Source: Cricetomys ansorgei
Taxonomy: Eukaryota; Chordata; Mammalia; Rodentia; Nesomyidae
DNA length: 64,000 nt
NCBI GenBank assembly: GCA_026225945.1
Contig: JAMJFZ010000239.1
Coordinates: 26,623,501-26,687,500 of the forward strand
Reading direction: 5' to 3'
Position numbers and translations under genes: made by a program. Numbering within the stretch: the stretch's first letter is position 1; every line of letters starts with the position of its first letter. The notes below the pieces were generated by a model, which saw only the letters and a program-made list of their open reading frames with translations, was not told where the DNA came from and ran no database searches. Shown here in pieces: positions 12,301 to 20,899 of this stretch.

Positions 12301-15300
12301 GTATTCCACGAACAATCTGTTTATCATATTTGGTCACTGCTTGCCTTCTGTGGCCAGAATTTGGTAGCTTCTGCTGAAGTGAATGTGAATTCTAGTGAAG
12401 ACTCTTTCTGTTGAGGAATAGAAAATGGCTGTGTCTTAGCTCAATACAAAAAGGGAATCTTTTGCTCAAATACAAAAGACAAGCCCAGCCCCACTCACAC
12501 CAGCCCTGGCTACTCTAAAAGTATTGGAAATTGAGGTAGCGCCTGGGAACCTAGGAAGTCTGAAAGTCTGGTCCTGTTCCTGCATGGCTGCCCCTCCCTC
12601 CTTTCTTACCCTGTCTGTGCTTGGGTTTCCTCTGAGTTCTTACAGCTCTCCCATGGTTTGACAGTTCCTCCACAGCCTTACATTGGTGTGGCTTTCCAGC
12701 TCAGAGGTTTACCCCTTTTGTGAAACAGCAGTTTCCTGTCCAATTTCAGGTTAAGAGCCTTGTCACAGCTCCCACACCCCATTCAGTGCAGTCTGTGGAT
12801 TGGCAGCATGTTAGACATGGTGGATGGTGCTCCACAGATTTGTCATAGCAGTTAAGGTCAAAGGGGAGTTGTGGGCATGTGACCCTTCCAGGCTCTTTCT
12901 TAAAAAGGCCCAAGGAAATGCATGTGATGATTTGAGTTCTGTTGTTAAGAATTTAGAAGGATAATTTTCATTAATCTGTGCCCTACAGTTACAGGAACAA
13001 TAGACTTCGAAAAACCTAGCAGAAGACTGATAACTTCCTCCTCCAGGGGTAGTTCATGCCCAGGGTACAGCCACGGCACACAGCTCATCTATAGGGTAGA
13101 GAGCATACTGTGTCACAGAGTTCTTATATACTGTATATATTTCCGTAGTAATATCCAGCTAGACTTGATACCACATAACACATTGCCATCTTTAACAGTC
13201 CTTGAAGAGACTTTGTCATAAACACACAAACTCTTTTAAGTGTCATTGAGGATAGATACTTGAACTGTTTGTTTTACCCAAAGGAAAGGCTGCTTACCAA
13301 AAAACCTATGCTAGTGACCAAAATATTATGTGCAAAATAACAGTATGAGCAAACTATATTTCTTATCACATATTTCTTTTTGGTTTTCTTTGTTTTTGTT
13401 TAGGAAGCCCAAGAATGAAGATATTGTCAGCTGCTGAGCTGGTGTCTAGGGAAGGTGGCTAAGAGCAGGCTCAAAAAAGCTTTGCCAATCAGTGAGCTAT
13501 ACTGTTACGGGGTAGAAGCTGAGCTGCAGAATATAGAGGGCTGAAAGGTACTTGAACGGTCTTCTGGGAAATCTTGAGGTCAAGCATAAGTATCTCTTAC
13601 TGAAGAACAGATAGCGTTATTGCTAAGGAGTACTATGCAATTTGTAATAGCTTAGAGTTACCAAATGGGTGATAGATTTTGAAACCGGCCTGTTCCAGCC
13701 TAGAGACAAATACCTAGAGAAAGGTGTGACCACTGTGGCCCATGGTGTTTGTGCCTTGTTGTGGGCCTTGCTTGTGTGTGTGCACGCTCTGCTTTTGAGG
13801 GGAGGTGGTGAACACTGAATCAGGACTCCTAAAGACCCAAGTTCCATTCTCACTTTCCTGCTGTTACCTCGGGTTACCATTTCACTCCTGAGCTTGATGC
13901 CTTATAGGTCCAGGTAAAAGCACAGCTTTCAGGGTGTGACTGAAGGGCACACTTCTTTATTACCTCTAGTAATCATGCGGTTGAATTTGGCTCACAAGTG
14001 AAAGTAAATTCTTTTAGGATAACGTTGACATCTCCCTCCCACCTCAAAAAGTAAATCATTGTTCACGGTGCCAAAAGAATGAACTATCGAAAGCTTTATC
14101 AGAAAGTGTGGTCAGCTTCTTCTGTTAAGTCTCTATATACTAACTCGTTTCTGTCTCTTTTTAATGCTGCCTCTCAGTATACGCTCCATTCAGCATTCGA
14201 TTAGCATGCCTGCTATGAGGTAAAGTATATCTTTACAAGATGCTTCCTGCCCTTTGTTTGGATGTTCCACCCACACCATTGAGTAGGGAATGTAAATCCT
14301 CTCTCTAATAAGCTATGCATTTAACAGTGGTATAGTTTGCAGTTACTAGTCATACAGTGTTGGGATAGATTCATGAGATCCAAAATGTGAAAATCATTCC
14401 TCCATTCCTTCCTTCCTTCCTTCCTTCCTTCCTTCCTTCCTTCCTTCCTTCCTTCCTTCCTTCCTCCCTTCCTTCTTTCCTCCCTCCTTCCCTCCCTCCC
14501 TCCCTTCTTCCCTCTCTTCCTCCTTTTCTCTTTCTTCTCCTTTCCTTTCCTCTACTTTTTCCTCCCTCTCTCCTTCCCTTCCTCCCTCCCTCCCTCCCTC
14601 GCTAAGAACTACTATTTCAATTTCATTATATAATCTCTTTAACAGAAACTGGCTGAATTGGAAAGCGCATGACTGTGTAGAATGAAGCTTCTCTTGTAGT
14701 TCATGGTTATTTTGTCCCTTCTCCATCTATGTCAGCGCTGGTTACACACGCACACGCATGCACACACACGCCACTTCCACCCTCCCACTCTGCTTCCCTC
14801 ATCCCAGAATGGCCTTTGGAGCCAGCTTTCATCAGCTTGGCTTGGACTTTCAGTCTATGTGGGAATCACCTAGAAGGGTAGTTAAATACCGTATATTGGA
14901 CTCACCCCTAGAGCGTCTGAATCTAGAGCAAGTGTGGGATCTGAGGGTTCATTTTCCTAGGGTGTCCTTGAGAGCTGCTGATGCAGCTGGTCTAGGATTG
15001 GGTGCTGGGGGATTACATGTCAACAACCATTGGCTTTTTTCCCCTCTGTGCCCTTTTTACCTTTGTAGCAGGGTAGATATTTATGGTCCTATGGATAGGA
15101 ACCCATGGGTGAGAAACAAAAGCTCAAAGTGTAGAGGAAAGATAAGTTTCCAAGCTCTCTGATTTCTTTTGGTCATTTCCTTCTCTATCTGACTCCATTC
15201 TCTGGGAATTGGGGTCCCTATAATGGAACCTCCCACAGTTTGCTTACCCCGATGGCCTGGCCTATGCTCATGTGGGAAGCCTGCCTGCAAGATAAGATGC

Positions 15301-17777
15301 TAAACCAGAGTTTAAAGCCTAGTGCCTGCTTTCGTGGGGTCTCACGGTGGCATTTTCTTTCTTTCTGATGAGTTGTCAGGGAAGACAGAGCTGGTGTTGT
15401 CTGGCTTCTTCGTTTTCTGTGTATGTCTATATGACAGTTTCACTTAGATCTCAGACTGGCTGCCTTCCTGAACTTAAAAGCAAACTTGTAGGAACACCAG
15501 CTCAGAAGCTGGCCTCACGTAGTAAGTGTATGTGCTGATACTTGTGCGTGTACCATGCAGACAAATACCTGCTCTTCTGCTAATTATGATAACAGAAAAG
15601 AGGATTGCAATCACATAATGATGCTTCAGAGACCGTTGGCTTTTGTTTTTTTTCCCACAGTGGTTGAATTTTACTTTTTTTTTTCTTCTATCTTCATAGA
15701 AACTCCCCAACTTTCAAGTCATTTGAAGAAAAAGTTGAAAACTTAAAGGCAAGTAAAGGGGTGAATTATCTTCATGACACAATGTTTGGTGCCTTAAGTG
15801 TCTTTGCTGTGCTTCACTCATGAAAAGCTTTAGAGAACTTTAAGACTCATACTCTGCATGTCACTAATGGACACTGGAGGTTTTGTAGTCTTTCTTTGTT
15901 TATGTTTTTAAGGACATATTGTAGCCTGCTGCCCAGGATAACATGAAGCAGCAATTCTTCAGACATTTGCTTTATTTCAAATATTCTTATAATTGAACAA
16001 AATTTGATCTAACTTTATCTAGAAAGCACAAAATATTAGAGTTGGCTCTTCCACACACTGCTATGCTGTTAGGCTTTAGAAGCCCATCTAAACATTTTCC
16101 TTTGTTATTGATTATTGTGCATTTGATGCCAGTTTACATAAACCTTATAGTGGATACTGCATCTCTAATTGTTGGACATTCTGTTAATTCTCTTATTACA
16201 TGGAGCATTCCTACAAGTTTGACTTTTATCAGTGCTTGAGCAGCCAAGAAGATTCAATGAAAGCCAGCAAATAAGAATTAGAAAACTGGTAGGAAACAAA
16301 TACAGAGCTGCCAACAATTTCTTAAGAGTTAAAGAACATACTTCAGTGAACTTAATAACGGATACAAGTTATAAAATTTGTACAACAGTTGAAAGATTGG
16401 ATGAAGTTAAAAAAGAGAATTAAGAGAGAAAATTTCAATTAGATTCCTGTTCTTAGATTCTGCCCGGTCAGTTAAGACTGGGGTAACAGGAAGGTCAAGT
16501 TTGAATCCACTGAGCACATTCTTGGTCGCTGGCTGGCTTCCTAATGTTAGCTGTCATGTCAGTCAGTCATTACATGTAACATTCAGTGAGCATTAAGAAG
16601 CATGAAGCGAGTCGTGGTTGTGGTCTTGCAAGACAGTGTTCCACAGGAACTTACAATATAGCCCAGGCCGGAGATCAAACTCAGCAGTCCTCCTCCCTTA
16701 GACTCCTGAGTACTGAGATTATAGGCATGAGCCCGCACACCCAGTTAGGAGTTAAAAAAACAAACAAGCATGAAATATACTAGAAATGTCAGGCAGATGT
16801 GACATTCAAGCAAATACTGATTGACAGCTTCAGCTGGTAGGTTGGAGTTGAGCTTTTAAAAATTTCTTGTACACACAAAGTCACTCTGGGTCTCTCTGGC
16901 ATTAAGATGCCGGTTCTGACATCCTGGGTGTCTGACAAGCCCCCAGATAATAATGTTGAATCTATAGGCCAGACTTTTATGTAGGAAAGGGCTGAAGAGC
17001 TTATAGTACACCTGGGAAAAAAAATTATTTCTCCCCTTTGTTGTACTCAATAATGCTTCTAAATGAATTTGGCTGAAATGGAATCAAGCACCTACAGAGG
17101 TCAGTAGATACTTTGGAATAATAGAGTACAAAGTTCTTAAGTAAATTTTCCAGTGAAGAGCAGTCAGCTCAGCGGTTCTCATCCTGTTGGTTACGACCCC
17201 TTTGGGGGTCAAACAACTCTTTCACAGGGGTCACCTAAGACCATCTGCATATCAGATATTTACAATGCGATTCATAACAGTAGCAAAATCACAGTTTTGA
17301 AGTAGCAACGAAGCATTTTATAGTGGGGGAGGGGTGGTCACCACAACATGAGGAACTCTGTTAAAGGGTGGCAGCATTAGGAAGGTTGAGAACCACTGAA
17401 TTAACTGATGGGAGGAAGGAGAGCATCTCAGCAGGGAAGAAAGAACAGTTTCACTGTTCCTGAGCACCTCCTTGAGCACCAGGTCCTCCCTGAGCACCAG
17501 CAGGGCACGCTTGCCACCCACGGGTACGTAATGATCATTGGGCCACGAGAGGCCCAATTTGTTCTTGAAAGAAAGTTGAGAGTTCCTTTCTGCAGCGGCG
17601 GTTAATTTTGTTTCATGACGTCTTTTCTTTCTCAATTTTTTTTTTTTTTTAAAGTCTAAAGTAGGGGGAACCAAGCCTGCTGGCGGAGATTTTGGAGAAG
17701 TCCTGAATTCCACAGCAAATGCTAGTAGTGCCACCACCGCTGAGTCGCCCCCCGAACAGACGCAGGAGAGCCCCTGA
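232..17777 (+). CDS. Tpd52: Tumor protein D52, 3' part of gene (spliced; first exon(s) outside window)
   Basis: Coding exons 232-344, 4766-4914, 6744-6845, 15700-15748 and 17655-17777 join in frame (phases 1-0-2-2-0) and end at TGA 17775-17777, giving 177 whole codons plus one split Leu. Adding a short alternative first exon would give the roughly 184-residue D52 isoform. The product matches TPD52 along its length: an acidic N-terminal stretch (EEGEDAV), a Glu/Leu/Lys-rich heptad region (TLSEEEQDELRRELAKVEEE onward) forming the family coiled coil, then GWQDVTAT, a Ser/Ala-rich segment and a Gly/Pro/Thr-rich tail ending QESP. Known family role: small coiled-coil adaptor that homo- and hetero-dimerises with D52-like proteins, binds MAL2, and acts in vesicle trafficking and regulated secretion; amplified in several carcinomas. 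Two optional exons lie between the third and fourth constitutive exons. One donor is GC rather than GT. The gene is recognised by protein similarity from memory; no search was run. Confidence 0.96.
880..1783 (-). mobile_element. Ancient L1 (L1M-type) ORF2 3' fragment, interrupted by a B3
   Basis: Antisense of the mammal-wide L1 ORF2 C-terminal region: the acatacaatatgtgacctctgg, tggctaatgatggtctgttg and ggatttccctaatgactggtgatgttgagc stretches follow the familiar order. A B3 SINE splits it at about 1229-1385. Confidence 0.65.
1229..1385 (-). mobile_element. B2/B3 SINE
   Basis: Antisense B3-type body (ggaggtcagaggacaacttgcaggagtcagg ... gacagcactcaggtcgcc), inserted in the older L1. Confidence 0.65.
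1784..1932 (-). mobile_element. B1 SINE
   Basis: Antisense B1 with tctctgttgtaactcaggctgtcctgg and gctgggtttaaaggcgtgtgccaccactgcctggc. It carries the variant 'ttgtaactc' segment shared with other B1 copies here. Confidence 0.9.
2048..2142 (-). mobile_element. Degenerate B1
   Basis: cagggtttctctgtggcc ... tgtatgccaccacac has B1 antisense order but is strongly diverged. Confidence 0.4.
2200..2255 (-). mobile_element. B2/B3 SINE head fragment
   Basis: gcacagcaagcgctttacagactgagctgtctccccagccc is the antisense tRNA-like head of a B2/B3. Confidence 0.6.
2256..2445 (-). mobile_element. Ancient L1 3' UTR fragment
   Basis: The gttgtacagccattaccatgtgcacc and agaaaccctcttccttttagcagtcagtcc order matches the antisense 3' region of mammal-wide L1M elements. 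Confidence 0.55.
2832..3049 (-). mobile_element. URR1-type hAT-Charlie DNA transposon
   Basis: Full-length copy ending in CAGTG...CACTG inverted repeats (cagtgatctcaacctt and ggttgagaaccactg). The order of internal motifs (aatgccgtgaccctt, cctcatgttacggtgat, gtcttaggtgacccctgc) is the reverse of the copy at 17170. Confidence 0.85.
3060..4500. other. Tpd52 intron, no recognised element
   Basis: Intronic sequence with a CT-rich tract near 3565-3605. I see no repeat family I can name and no coding signal. Confidence 0.5.
4501..4645 (+). mobile_element. B1 SINE
   Basis: gccaggcatggtggtccatgcctttaat head through gtctcaaaag tail. It lies about 120 bp upstream of the Tpd52 exon at 4766. Confidence 0.85.
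4766..4914 (+). CDS. Tpd52: Tpd52 coding exon: coiled-coil core
   Basis: Acceptor cctcatag|GTGGAA and donor CTGC|gtgagt. The 149 nt encode VEEEIQTLSQVLAAKEKHLA, then EIKRKLGISSLQEFKQNIAK and GWQDVTATS, ending on the first two bases of an Ala codon. The a/d positions (I, L, L, K/L, I, L) fit the coiled-coil dimerisation domain of D52 proteins. Intervening intron sequence on both sides is repeat-rich and without other coding signal. Confidence 0.97.
5490..5660 (-). mobile_element. MIR SINE
   Basis: Antisense MIR order: ctcagaattaccccgtggagtaggtgataagataatccc ... gaatcaggatttgaactcagtcc. Confidence 0.7.
5955..6041 (-). mobile_element. B4/ID-type SINE
   Basis: actggggattgaacctggggcctc ... gccactgagctgcgtccctagccc is the antisense tRNA-derived ID/B4 head. 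Confidence 0.75.
6285..6455 (-). mobile_element. B1 SINE with T/CTTT tract
   Basis: A CTTT-rich stretch (the antisense A-tail) precedes gagactgggtttctctgttgtaactctggctgtcc and the rest of an antisense B1 ending ccaccgcctggc. It is followed within 300 bp by the Tpd52 exon at 6744. Confidence 0.9.
6744..6845 (+). CDS. Tpd52: Tpd52 coding exon: Ser/Ala-rich segment
   Basis: Acceptor gactatag|ATACAAG and donor GTAAA|gtatgt. The 102 nt encode (A)YKKTSETLSQAGQKASAAFS followed by SVGSVITKKLEDV and two bases of a Lys codon. Phase 2 at the 3' end is shared with all three candidate downstream acceptors (7906, 14178, 15700), which explains how the alternative exons can be skipped or joined without a frameshift. 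Confidence 0.97.
6850..7900. other. Tpd52 intron, no recognised element
   Basis: AT-rich intron between exon 6744-6845 and micro-exon 7906-7932. No repeat family recognised. A chance open frame at 7441-7683 has no coding character that I can identify. Confidence 0.45.
7906..7932 (+). CDS. Tpd52: Tpd52 alternative micro-exon 1 (27 nt)
   Basis: Acceptor tttttacag|ATTGCAAG and donor TTTAG|gtaagg enclose 27 nt. The first A completes Lys from the previous exon, then LQAFSHSF and AG of a split codon. Phase is 2 on both sides, so the exon is a multiple of three and symmetrical. Residues agree with the start of the known alternative insert in TPD52 isoforms (LQAFSHSF...). When joined to the exon at 14178 the split codon becomes AGT (Ser). 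Confidence 0.88.
   Translation: MASLFTLL
7935..9060. other. Tpd52 intron, no recognised element
   Basis: Unique-looking intronic sequence. Nothing nameable apart from short TTA/TAT runs near 8185. Confidence 0.4.
9061..9470 (-). mobile_element. Rodent L1 3' fragment (probable)
   Basis: ttctttgagagttacatgcatgtataaatac followed by a CT-rich line and then gtgacc and gggtcaggctcac blocks, arranged like antisense rodent Lx-type 3' sequence. The assignment is tentative. Confidence 0.4.
9846..9880 (+). other. G-quadruplex-forming motif
   Basis: Four or more G-runs (GGGGGG T GGGGGG T GGGG AGGT GGG) with 1-4 nt loops on the sense strand of a Tpd52 intron. Confidence 0.6.
10060..10250. repeat. TG/TA-rich tract then purine tract
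   Basis: Imperfect (TG)n/(TA)n at 10065-10120 followed by an A/G-only stretch at about 10185-10245. Low-complexity intronic sequence. Confidence 0.7.
10875..10955 (+). mobile_element. L2/MIR-type fossil
   Basis: gttcgttcactctgatatatttgttcagtgttaactatgtgtcagactctgttctagactg parallels the common 3' motif of ancient mammalian L2/MIR repeats. Confidence 0.5.
11035..11215 (-). mobile_element. MIR SINE
   Basis: Antisense MIR with gggttgcagacccagtggttaggatttgaacccagcagccctgg at its end. Confidence 0.6.
11655..11678. repeat. (ATTT)n microsatellite
   Basis: Six uninterrupted ATTT units. Confidence 0.9.
11690..13375. other. Tpd52 intron, no recognised element
   Basis: About 1.7 kb of intron free of SINEs or LINEs I can name, unusual for this repeat-dense window. 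No coding frame of note. Confidence 0.45.
13404..13437 (+). other. Candidate alternative terminal exon of Tpd52
   Basis: A long T-rich tract and tttag acceptor precede a short open frame. Joined to the phase-2 end of the exon at 6845 it reads KKPKNEDIVSC and stops at TGA 13435. It would replace the C-terminal third of D52. No convincing poly(A) signal follows within 200 nt, so this may be a pseudo-exon. Confidence 0.2.
14178..14219 (+). CDS. Tpd52: Tpd52 alternative exon 2 (42 nt)
   Basis: Acceptor gcctctcag|TATACG and donor ATGAG|gtaaag enclose 42 nt. Read in frame it encodes (S)IRSIQHSISMPAM and AG, completed to Arg by the A of the exon at 15700. With the 27-nt exon it adds 23 residues between ...LEDVK and NSPTF. 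The HSISMP stretch resembles a mode-1 14-3-3 motif with His in place of Arg. In the paralogue TPD52L1 a 14-3-3 site is known to lie in an alternatively spliced exon; a shared role here is inference. Confidence 0.88.
14402..14600. repeat. (CTTC)n microsatellite and pyrimidine tract
   Basis: About 15 pure CTTC units followed by imperfect CT-only sequence to 14600. It lies 180 bp downstream of the Tpd52 alternative exon at 14178. The proline/leucine/serine frame across it is an artefact of the repeat. Confidence 0.95.
14830..15115 (+). mobile_element. MER5A-type hAT-Charlie fossil
   Basis: gtgggaatcacctagaagggtagttaaatacc ... ctcacccctagagcgtctgaatc ... gatgcagctggtctagg follows MER5 order. The open frame at 14758-15162 lies across it and is not a gene. 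Confidence 0.55.
15700..15748 (+). CDS. Tpd52: Tpd52 coding exon with GC splice donor
   Basis: Acceptor cttcatag|AAACTC. The 49 nt encode (K)NSPTFKSFEEKVENLK and end AAAG before gcaagt, so the intron starts GC instead of GT. No GT donor nearby keeps the frame, and AAG|GCAAGT is the strong consensus seen at genuine GC-AG introns. Joining to 17655 gives ...ENLKSKVGG, the expected D52 sequence. Confidence 0.94.
16228..16430 (+). other. Unassigned A-rich open stretch in Tpd52 intron
   Basis: A 63-codon frame (MLEQPRRFNESQQIRI...) runs through A-rich sequence. I recognise no family, see no splice sites matching the Tpd52 phase, and consider it probably chance or an eroded repeat. Confidence 0.2.
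16627..16744 (-). mobile_element. Old B1-type SINE
   Basis: acaatatagcccaggccggagatcaaactcagcagtcctcctcc ... gattataggcatgagcccgcac is a diverged antisense B1/PB1. Confidence 0.6.
17170..17398 (+). mobile_element. URR1-type hAT-Charlie DNA transposon
   Basis: Starts cagcggttctcatcctgttgg and ends aggaaggttgagaaccactg. Internal motifs cgacccctttgggggtcaaac, gggtcacctaagaccatctgc and accacaacatgaggaactctg are diagnostic. Full length and in the opposite orientation to the copy at 2832. The 177-codon minus-strand frame at 17318-17851 spans this element and the antisense of the last Tpd52 exon and is not a gene. Confidence 0.9.
17655..17777 (+). CDS. Tpd52: Tpd52 last coding exon and stop
   Basis: A T-rich tract precedes acceptor aaag|TCTAAA. 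It encodes SKVGGTKPAGGDFGEVLNST followed by a Thr/Pro/Glu-rich tail ending QESP, then TGA at 17775-17777. The tail is the most variable part of the family. The final residues QESP are close to the mouse protein as I remember it. Confidence 0.96.
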   Translation, partial: SKVGGTKPAGGDFGEVLNSTANASSATTAESPPEQTQESP

Positions 17778-18262
17778 GCCGCCCACCTACGTCCTGCCGC
17801 CCACTGCCAGATGCTGCAAGTGAGAACCCGGCACATCTTTTCAACGTTCACGGCCGCAGATCTCTACCAGATGTGCTTTTATTTAGCTTTACGTATTTCT
17901 TTGACCAAATAGTTTGTGAATTAAACAAAGTGAAGCCACCTTCACCCCCACCCCAGGGAAACAACCATTAGTGTGCATCGAATGCCCTCTGTTTAAGAAA
18001 CAGCACCATAGGCTGTGGGCCCTCGCTGGATCGACAGGAAGCCGCAGGTGACCACCACGTTTCTACTTTACAAAATCACTCTGCATCCGGGATTCTAGTT
18101 TGATCTTGCTCTTCTACACGAGTTGATTTTTTTCCGTTTTGGGTCTCTGTACGCTTGATTTTTAGCTAAACTTGTTCTTTTTCTAAATTTCAGTTATTAA
18201 AAGTTTTGGAATCATTTTGTTACTTTTAAAGGAGAAACTGCCAGGTACATTTATTTTTCTTG

Positions 18263-18268
18263 AATAAA
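18263..18268 (+). terminator. Tpd52: Possible proximal poly(A) signal AATAAA
   Basis: Canonical hexamer in tcttgaataaact followed by a T-run. It could give a shorter 3' UTR of about 0.5 kb. Use of this site cannot be judged from sequence alone. Confidence 0.4.
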
Positions 18269-19220
18269 CTTTTTTTTTGTTTGAGGACCATATCATGGGT
18301 TTCTGAAGACACCAGTCTAAAGCAGATGGCTGTGTATATACTTCAGTAGTTCTGTAAGTTAAAAACATGCAGAAACTCCAACTACAGGAGTCGAGAATGT
18401 GGGGTCCCCTCCCACATCCTTGGGAACTCACTTGTAGCAGCGACCATTTGAGCATATTGGTTATTTATTCTACTCTTACACATTTTTTTTTTTTAAACAA
18501 AGTTAAAGTTTAATTTCAGGTAAATTGACAAAATGTCATTGTGAGTCAAGCATATGATATATTACTATCAGTTGAAATGTGACCGCACTCATTACTGTTA
18601 ACTCCAAAAATCTAAGAGTCGTTAGGTTTAGATAGCTGTACAAACGCTAAGATCGATCACCTTAGGGGAAATGGCTGCCTCCATTTAATCCATGGATCAC
18701 CCTTTGGGAAGCACAGAGAGTTCTATGAGACACGCAACTTGGATTTTTTTTTATACTAAGGTGTTGTCGATAACTCCGAAAGATGTAAGGCATTAATACA
18801 GACGAGCTCCTCCTGCTGTACTTGTTTTCAGTGTGTTAGCGATTGTAAACCGTACTGTAGACACGCCCCTCCTCTGAGAACTGTGGGGGCTTGTGAATCA
18901 ACGCTTCCAGAGGACACTGCTAAGCTCCTCTAGTGACTGTGGTAACTACTGACTCACTACCATCTCCTTTTGCTGTATACGTTCATGGCTACCATGCATC
19001 TGTTATTTATCTCTTGTGATTGTTTTATCATTGTCCATGCCAAATGTTAATTGCCAAGCTTGGAGTGGCCCGGAGCACAATGATATTTAATTGAGGATAA
19101 AGTTTCTGCGAACCAAATTTGAAAAGCCACAAGTGTTGGTTGTTACGAGATGACATGCTGCCGTTCTTGATTGCTACCTGGATGCAATGGAAACTATGCT
19201 CTGTACATGTGAAAAATCTT

Positions 19221-19226
19221 AATAAA
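19221..19226 (+). terminator. Tpd52: Poly(A) signal AATAAA, likely distal Tpd52 site
   Basis: Canonical hexamer followed within 10-30 nt by GT-rich sequence (gtctgtgtatcgg). Repeat density rises again just downstream, which supports the transcript end being here. Confidence 0.65.
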
Positions 19227-19439
19227 GTCTGTGTATCGGTAGTACAGGTTTCAATATTTGTTACATGGCCAATGATCTGGACAAAGCTTGCGTATTCTGA
19301 TTTCAGTTGGTATCCTGGAAGCATTTACCCAAAGGGCTGGATCTGTAGAAATTTGTCTCTTTAGAGAAATATTGTGATTGTTCAATATAACTTTTTCCTA
19401 CCAATTAGTCTCCCCTCCCTCGCTCCATTCCAACCTCTG

Positions 19440-19765
19440 TTGTAGTACATCTCTGTGACAGCTCAGCAGAAAGACATGGAGGCATTTTCATAGACTCAAA
19501 CCCTGCCAGGGAACCACCGTCATGGCCAGTGCCATACTCGAGAGTGGAACCCTGAACGTCTGAGCTCAGGTGTTTTTATTAAGAACTCCTCAGGTGCAGA
19601 TCATGAGCAATCAAACATTCCCCCCCCCCATCCCACACACAGAGAAATCCAACACATGCAGACAATATGAAACGCCAAGACCCAGGCAGATCCTCACCCA
19701 ACAGTTCATAAAACAATATTTTGTACATAACTAGAAATAAACTTCCACAACAAACCTCTTTTCAA
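19440..19765 (-). mobile_element. LTR-like dispersed repeat, copy 1
   Basis: Shares an ordered series of blocks with 61755-62045: gtgcagatcatgag-aatcaaacat, acgccaagaccca/ctaggc/tag, caacagttc/aatgcacaaaacaa, taactagaaataaacttc. tttttatt near 19573 could be an antisense AATAAA. Family not identified. Confidence 0.5.
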
Positions 19766-20815
19766 CAGATTGTTTCCTGGGTGCCTTCCTCTGTTTTTGT
19801 AACCAGGCTAAAATAGAGTAAGATGGCAGGTTGATTGTTTTTTGAATAAGGAATCTTCAAATTTCATAAAGAGATTTCCCATATGAGGGACACGGTGGAA
19901 GCAGTGAAAGAGGGATAGGTATGTATTGATAGATTCGGGAGGTGAGTGTGAAAGAAATCAGAGGATCCTCCTTCTAGACGTCTTCCTACACTTGGCCTAA
20001 AAAAATTAATCTACCGCGAGGCCCCTGGCCTCATCGTTGAAGTCACAAAAATGATTAAGGACTAATTCAGAAAACTAAACATGGATTTGAGAATATTCAA
20101 AAATATTCAAAATAGTTGTGGCGGGTTCATTATGAATTCTCAGGTACTGAAGAAATTTGAAACATAGCAATGTTAGAGTTTGAGGCCATTCCACTGGGAT
20201 TTCTGATTTAGGCCAAGAAAACAGCAAAAGCGAAACCTCAAATATTTGTGAAATCTCAGATATTTAAGGACATAAGTGTAACGGAAGGAAAGGTCCCTCG
20301 GGCCTTTCAAAAGCGGCTGCCCTAGCTCACGGAGTCTCTGGGAGATGTGGGAAACTTAGTAAGAATTCTTATGGTCTAGAACCCCGAGAAATGAATGGAG
20401 CAGAGAACTCATTAACTGGATTATGACCTTAGCAAGTAGAAGGAATTATTGGAATACAGAAAAGTGGTTAATTTGAACTATTTTTGGATCTTTTAGTTAA
20501 GGAACACACTATTTTCCGTCAAGTGTTTGAAAGCAATAAAAACTATAATTTGGGTATGGGTTCTTTTTTTATGTGTTTCCCTCTTTCAGGAAAGGGGTGA
20601 GCCATCTATGCGACTTCTCTCAAACCAGATTCTGACAAACAGAACAAGCCAAACAAAAACAAACAGCCCCAGCAGCTGTACTGAATCACTGTGCCAGCCA
20701 AAGTGGAAAAGCTGCATGCTTGCTACCTACCAGTAGGCCTTAAATGATTATTGTTGCAAGTGTGCCAGAGGAGACACAGCATGCTGTGACCGTCCGGATC
20801 CCGGACTCTTTAGTA
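19766..20815. other. Intergenic spacer, no recognised element
   Basis: Unique-looking sequence downstream of Tpd52. A CT-rich run follows at 20816-20905. No gene or repeat family recognised. Confidence 0.4.
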
Positions 20816-20899
20816 CCTTTCATTCCTTCTTTCCTAACTTACTAACTTCTTTCCTTCCTCCCATCCTCCCTTCCTCCCTCCTCCGTTCCCTCCCTCCCT

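Larger units (their letters stand above)
17778..19245 (+). other. Tpd52: Tpd52 3' UTR
   Basis: Non-coding continuation of the last exon, rich in T and A, without recognisable SINE or LINE insertions. A first AATAAA lies at 18263-18268 and a second, better placed, at 19221-19226 within an AATCTTAATAAAGTCTGTG context followed by a GT/T-rich stretch. The UTR is therefore about 0.5 or 1.45 kb, depending on the poly(A) site. The exact cleavage point is inferred. Confidence 0.7.

Noticed and set aside
14387..14726. Long frames rich in Pro/Leu/Ser (+) and Glu/Gly/Arg/Lys (-)
   Set aside because: They are translations of the CTTC microsatellite and pyrimidine tract.
17318..17851. 177-codon minus-strand frame
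   Set aside because: It is the antisense of the last Tpd52 coding exon plus a URR1 transposon; no family similarity and no promoter or splice context.
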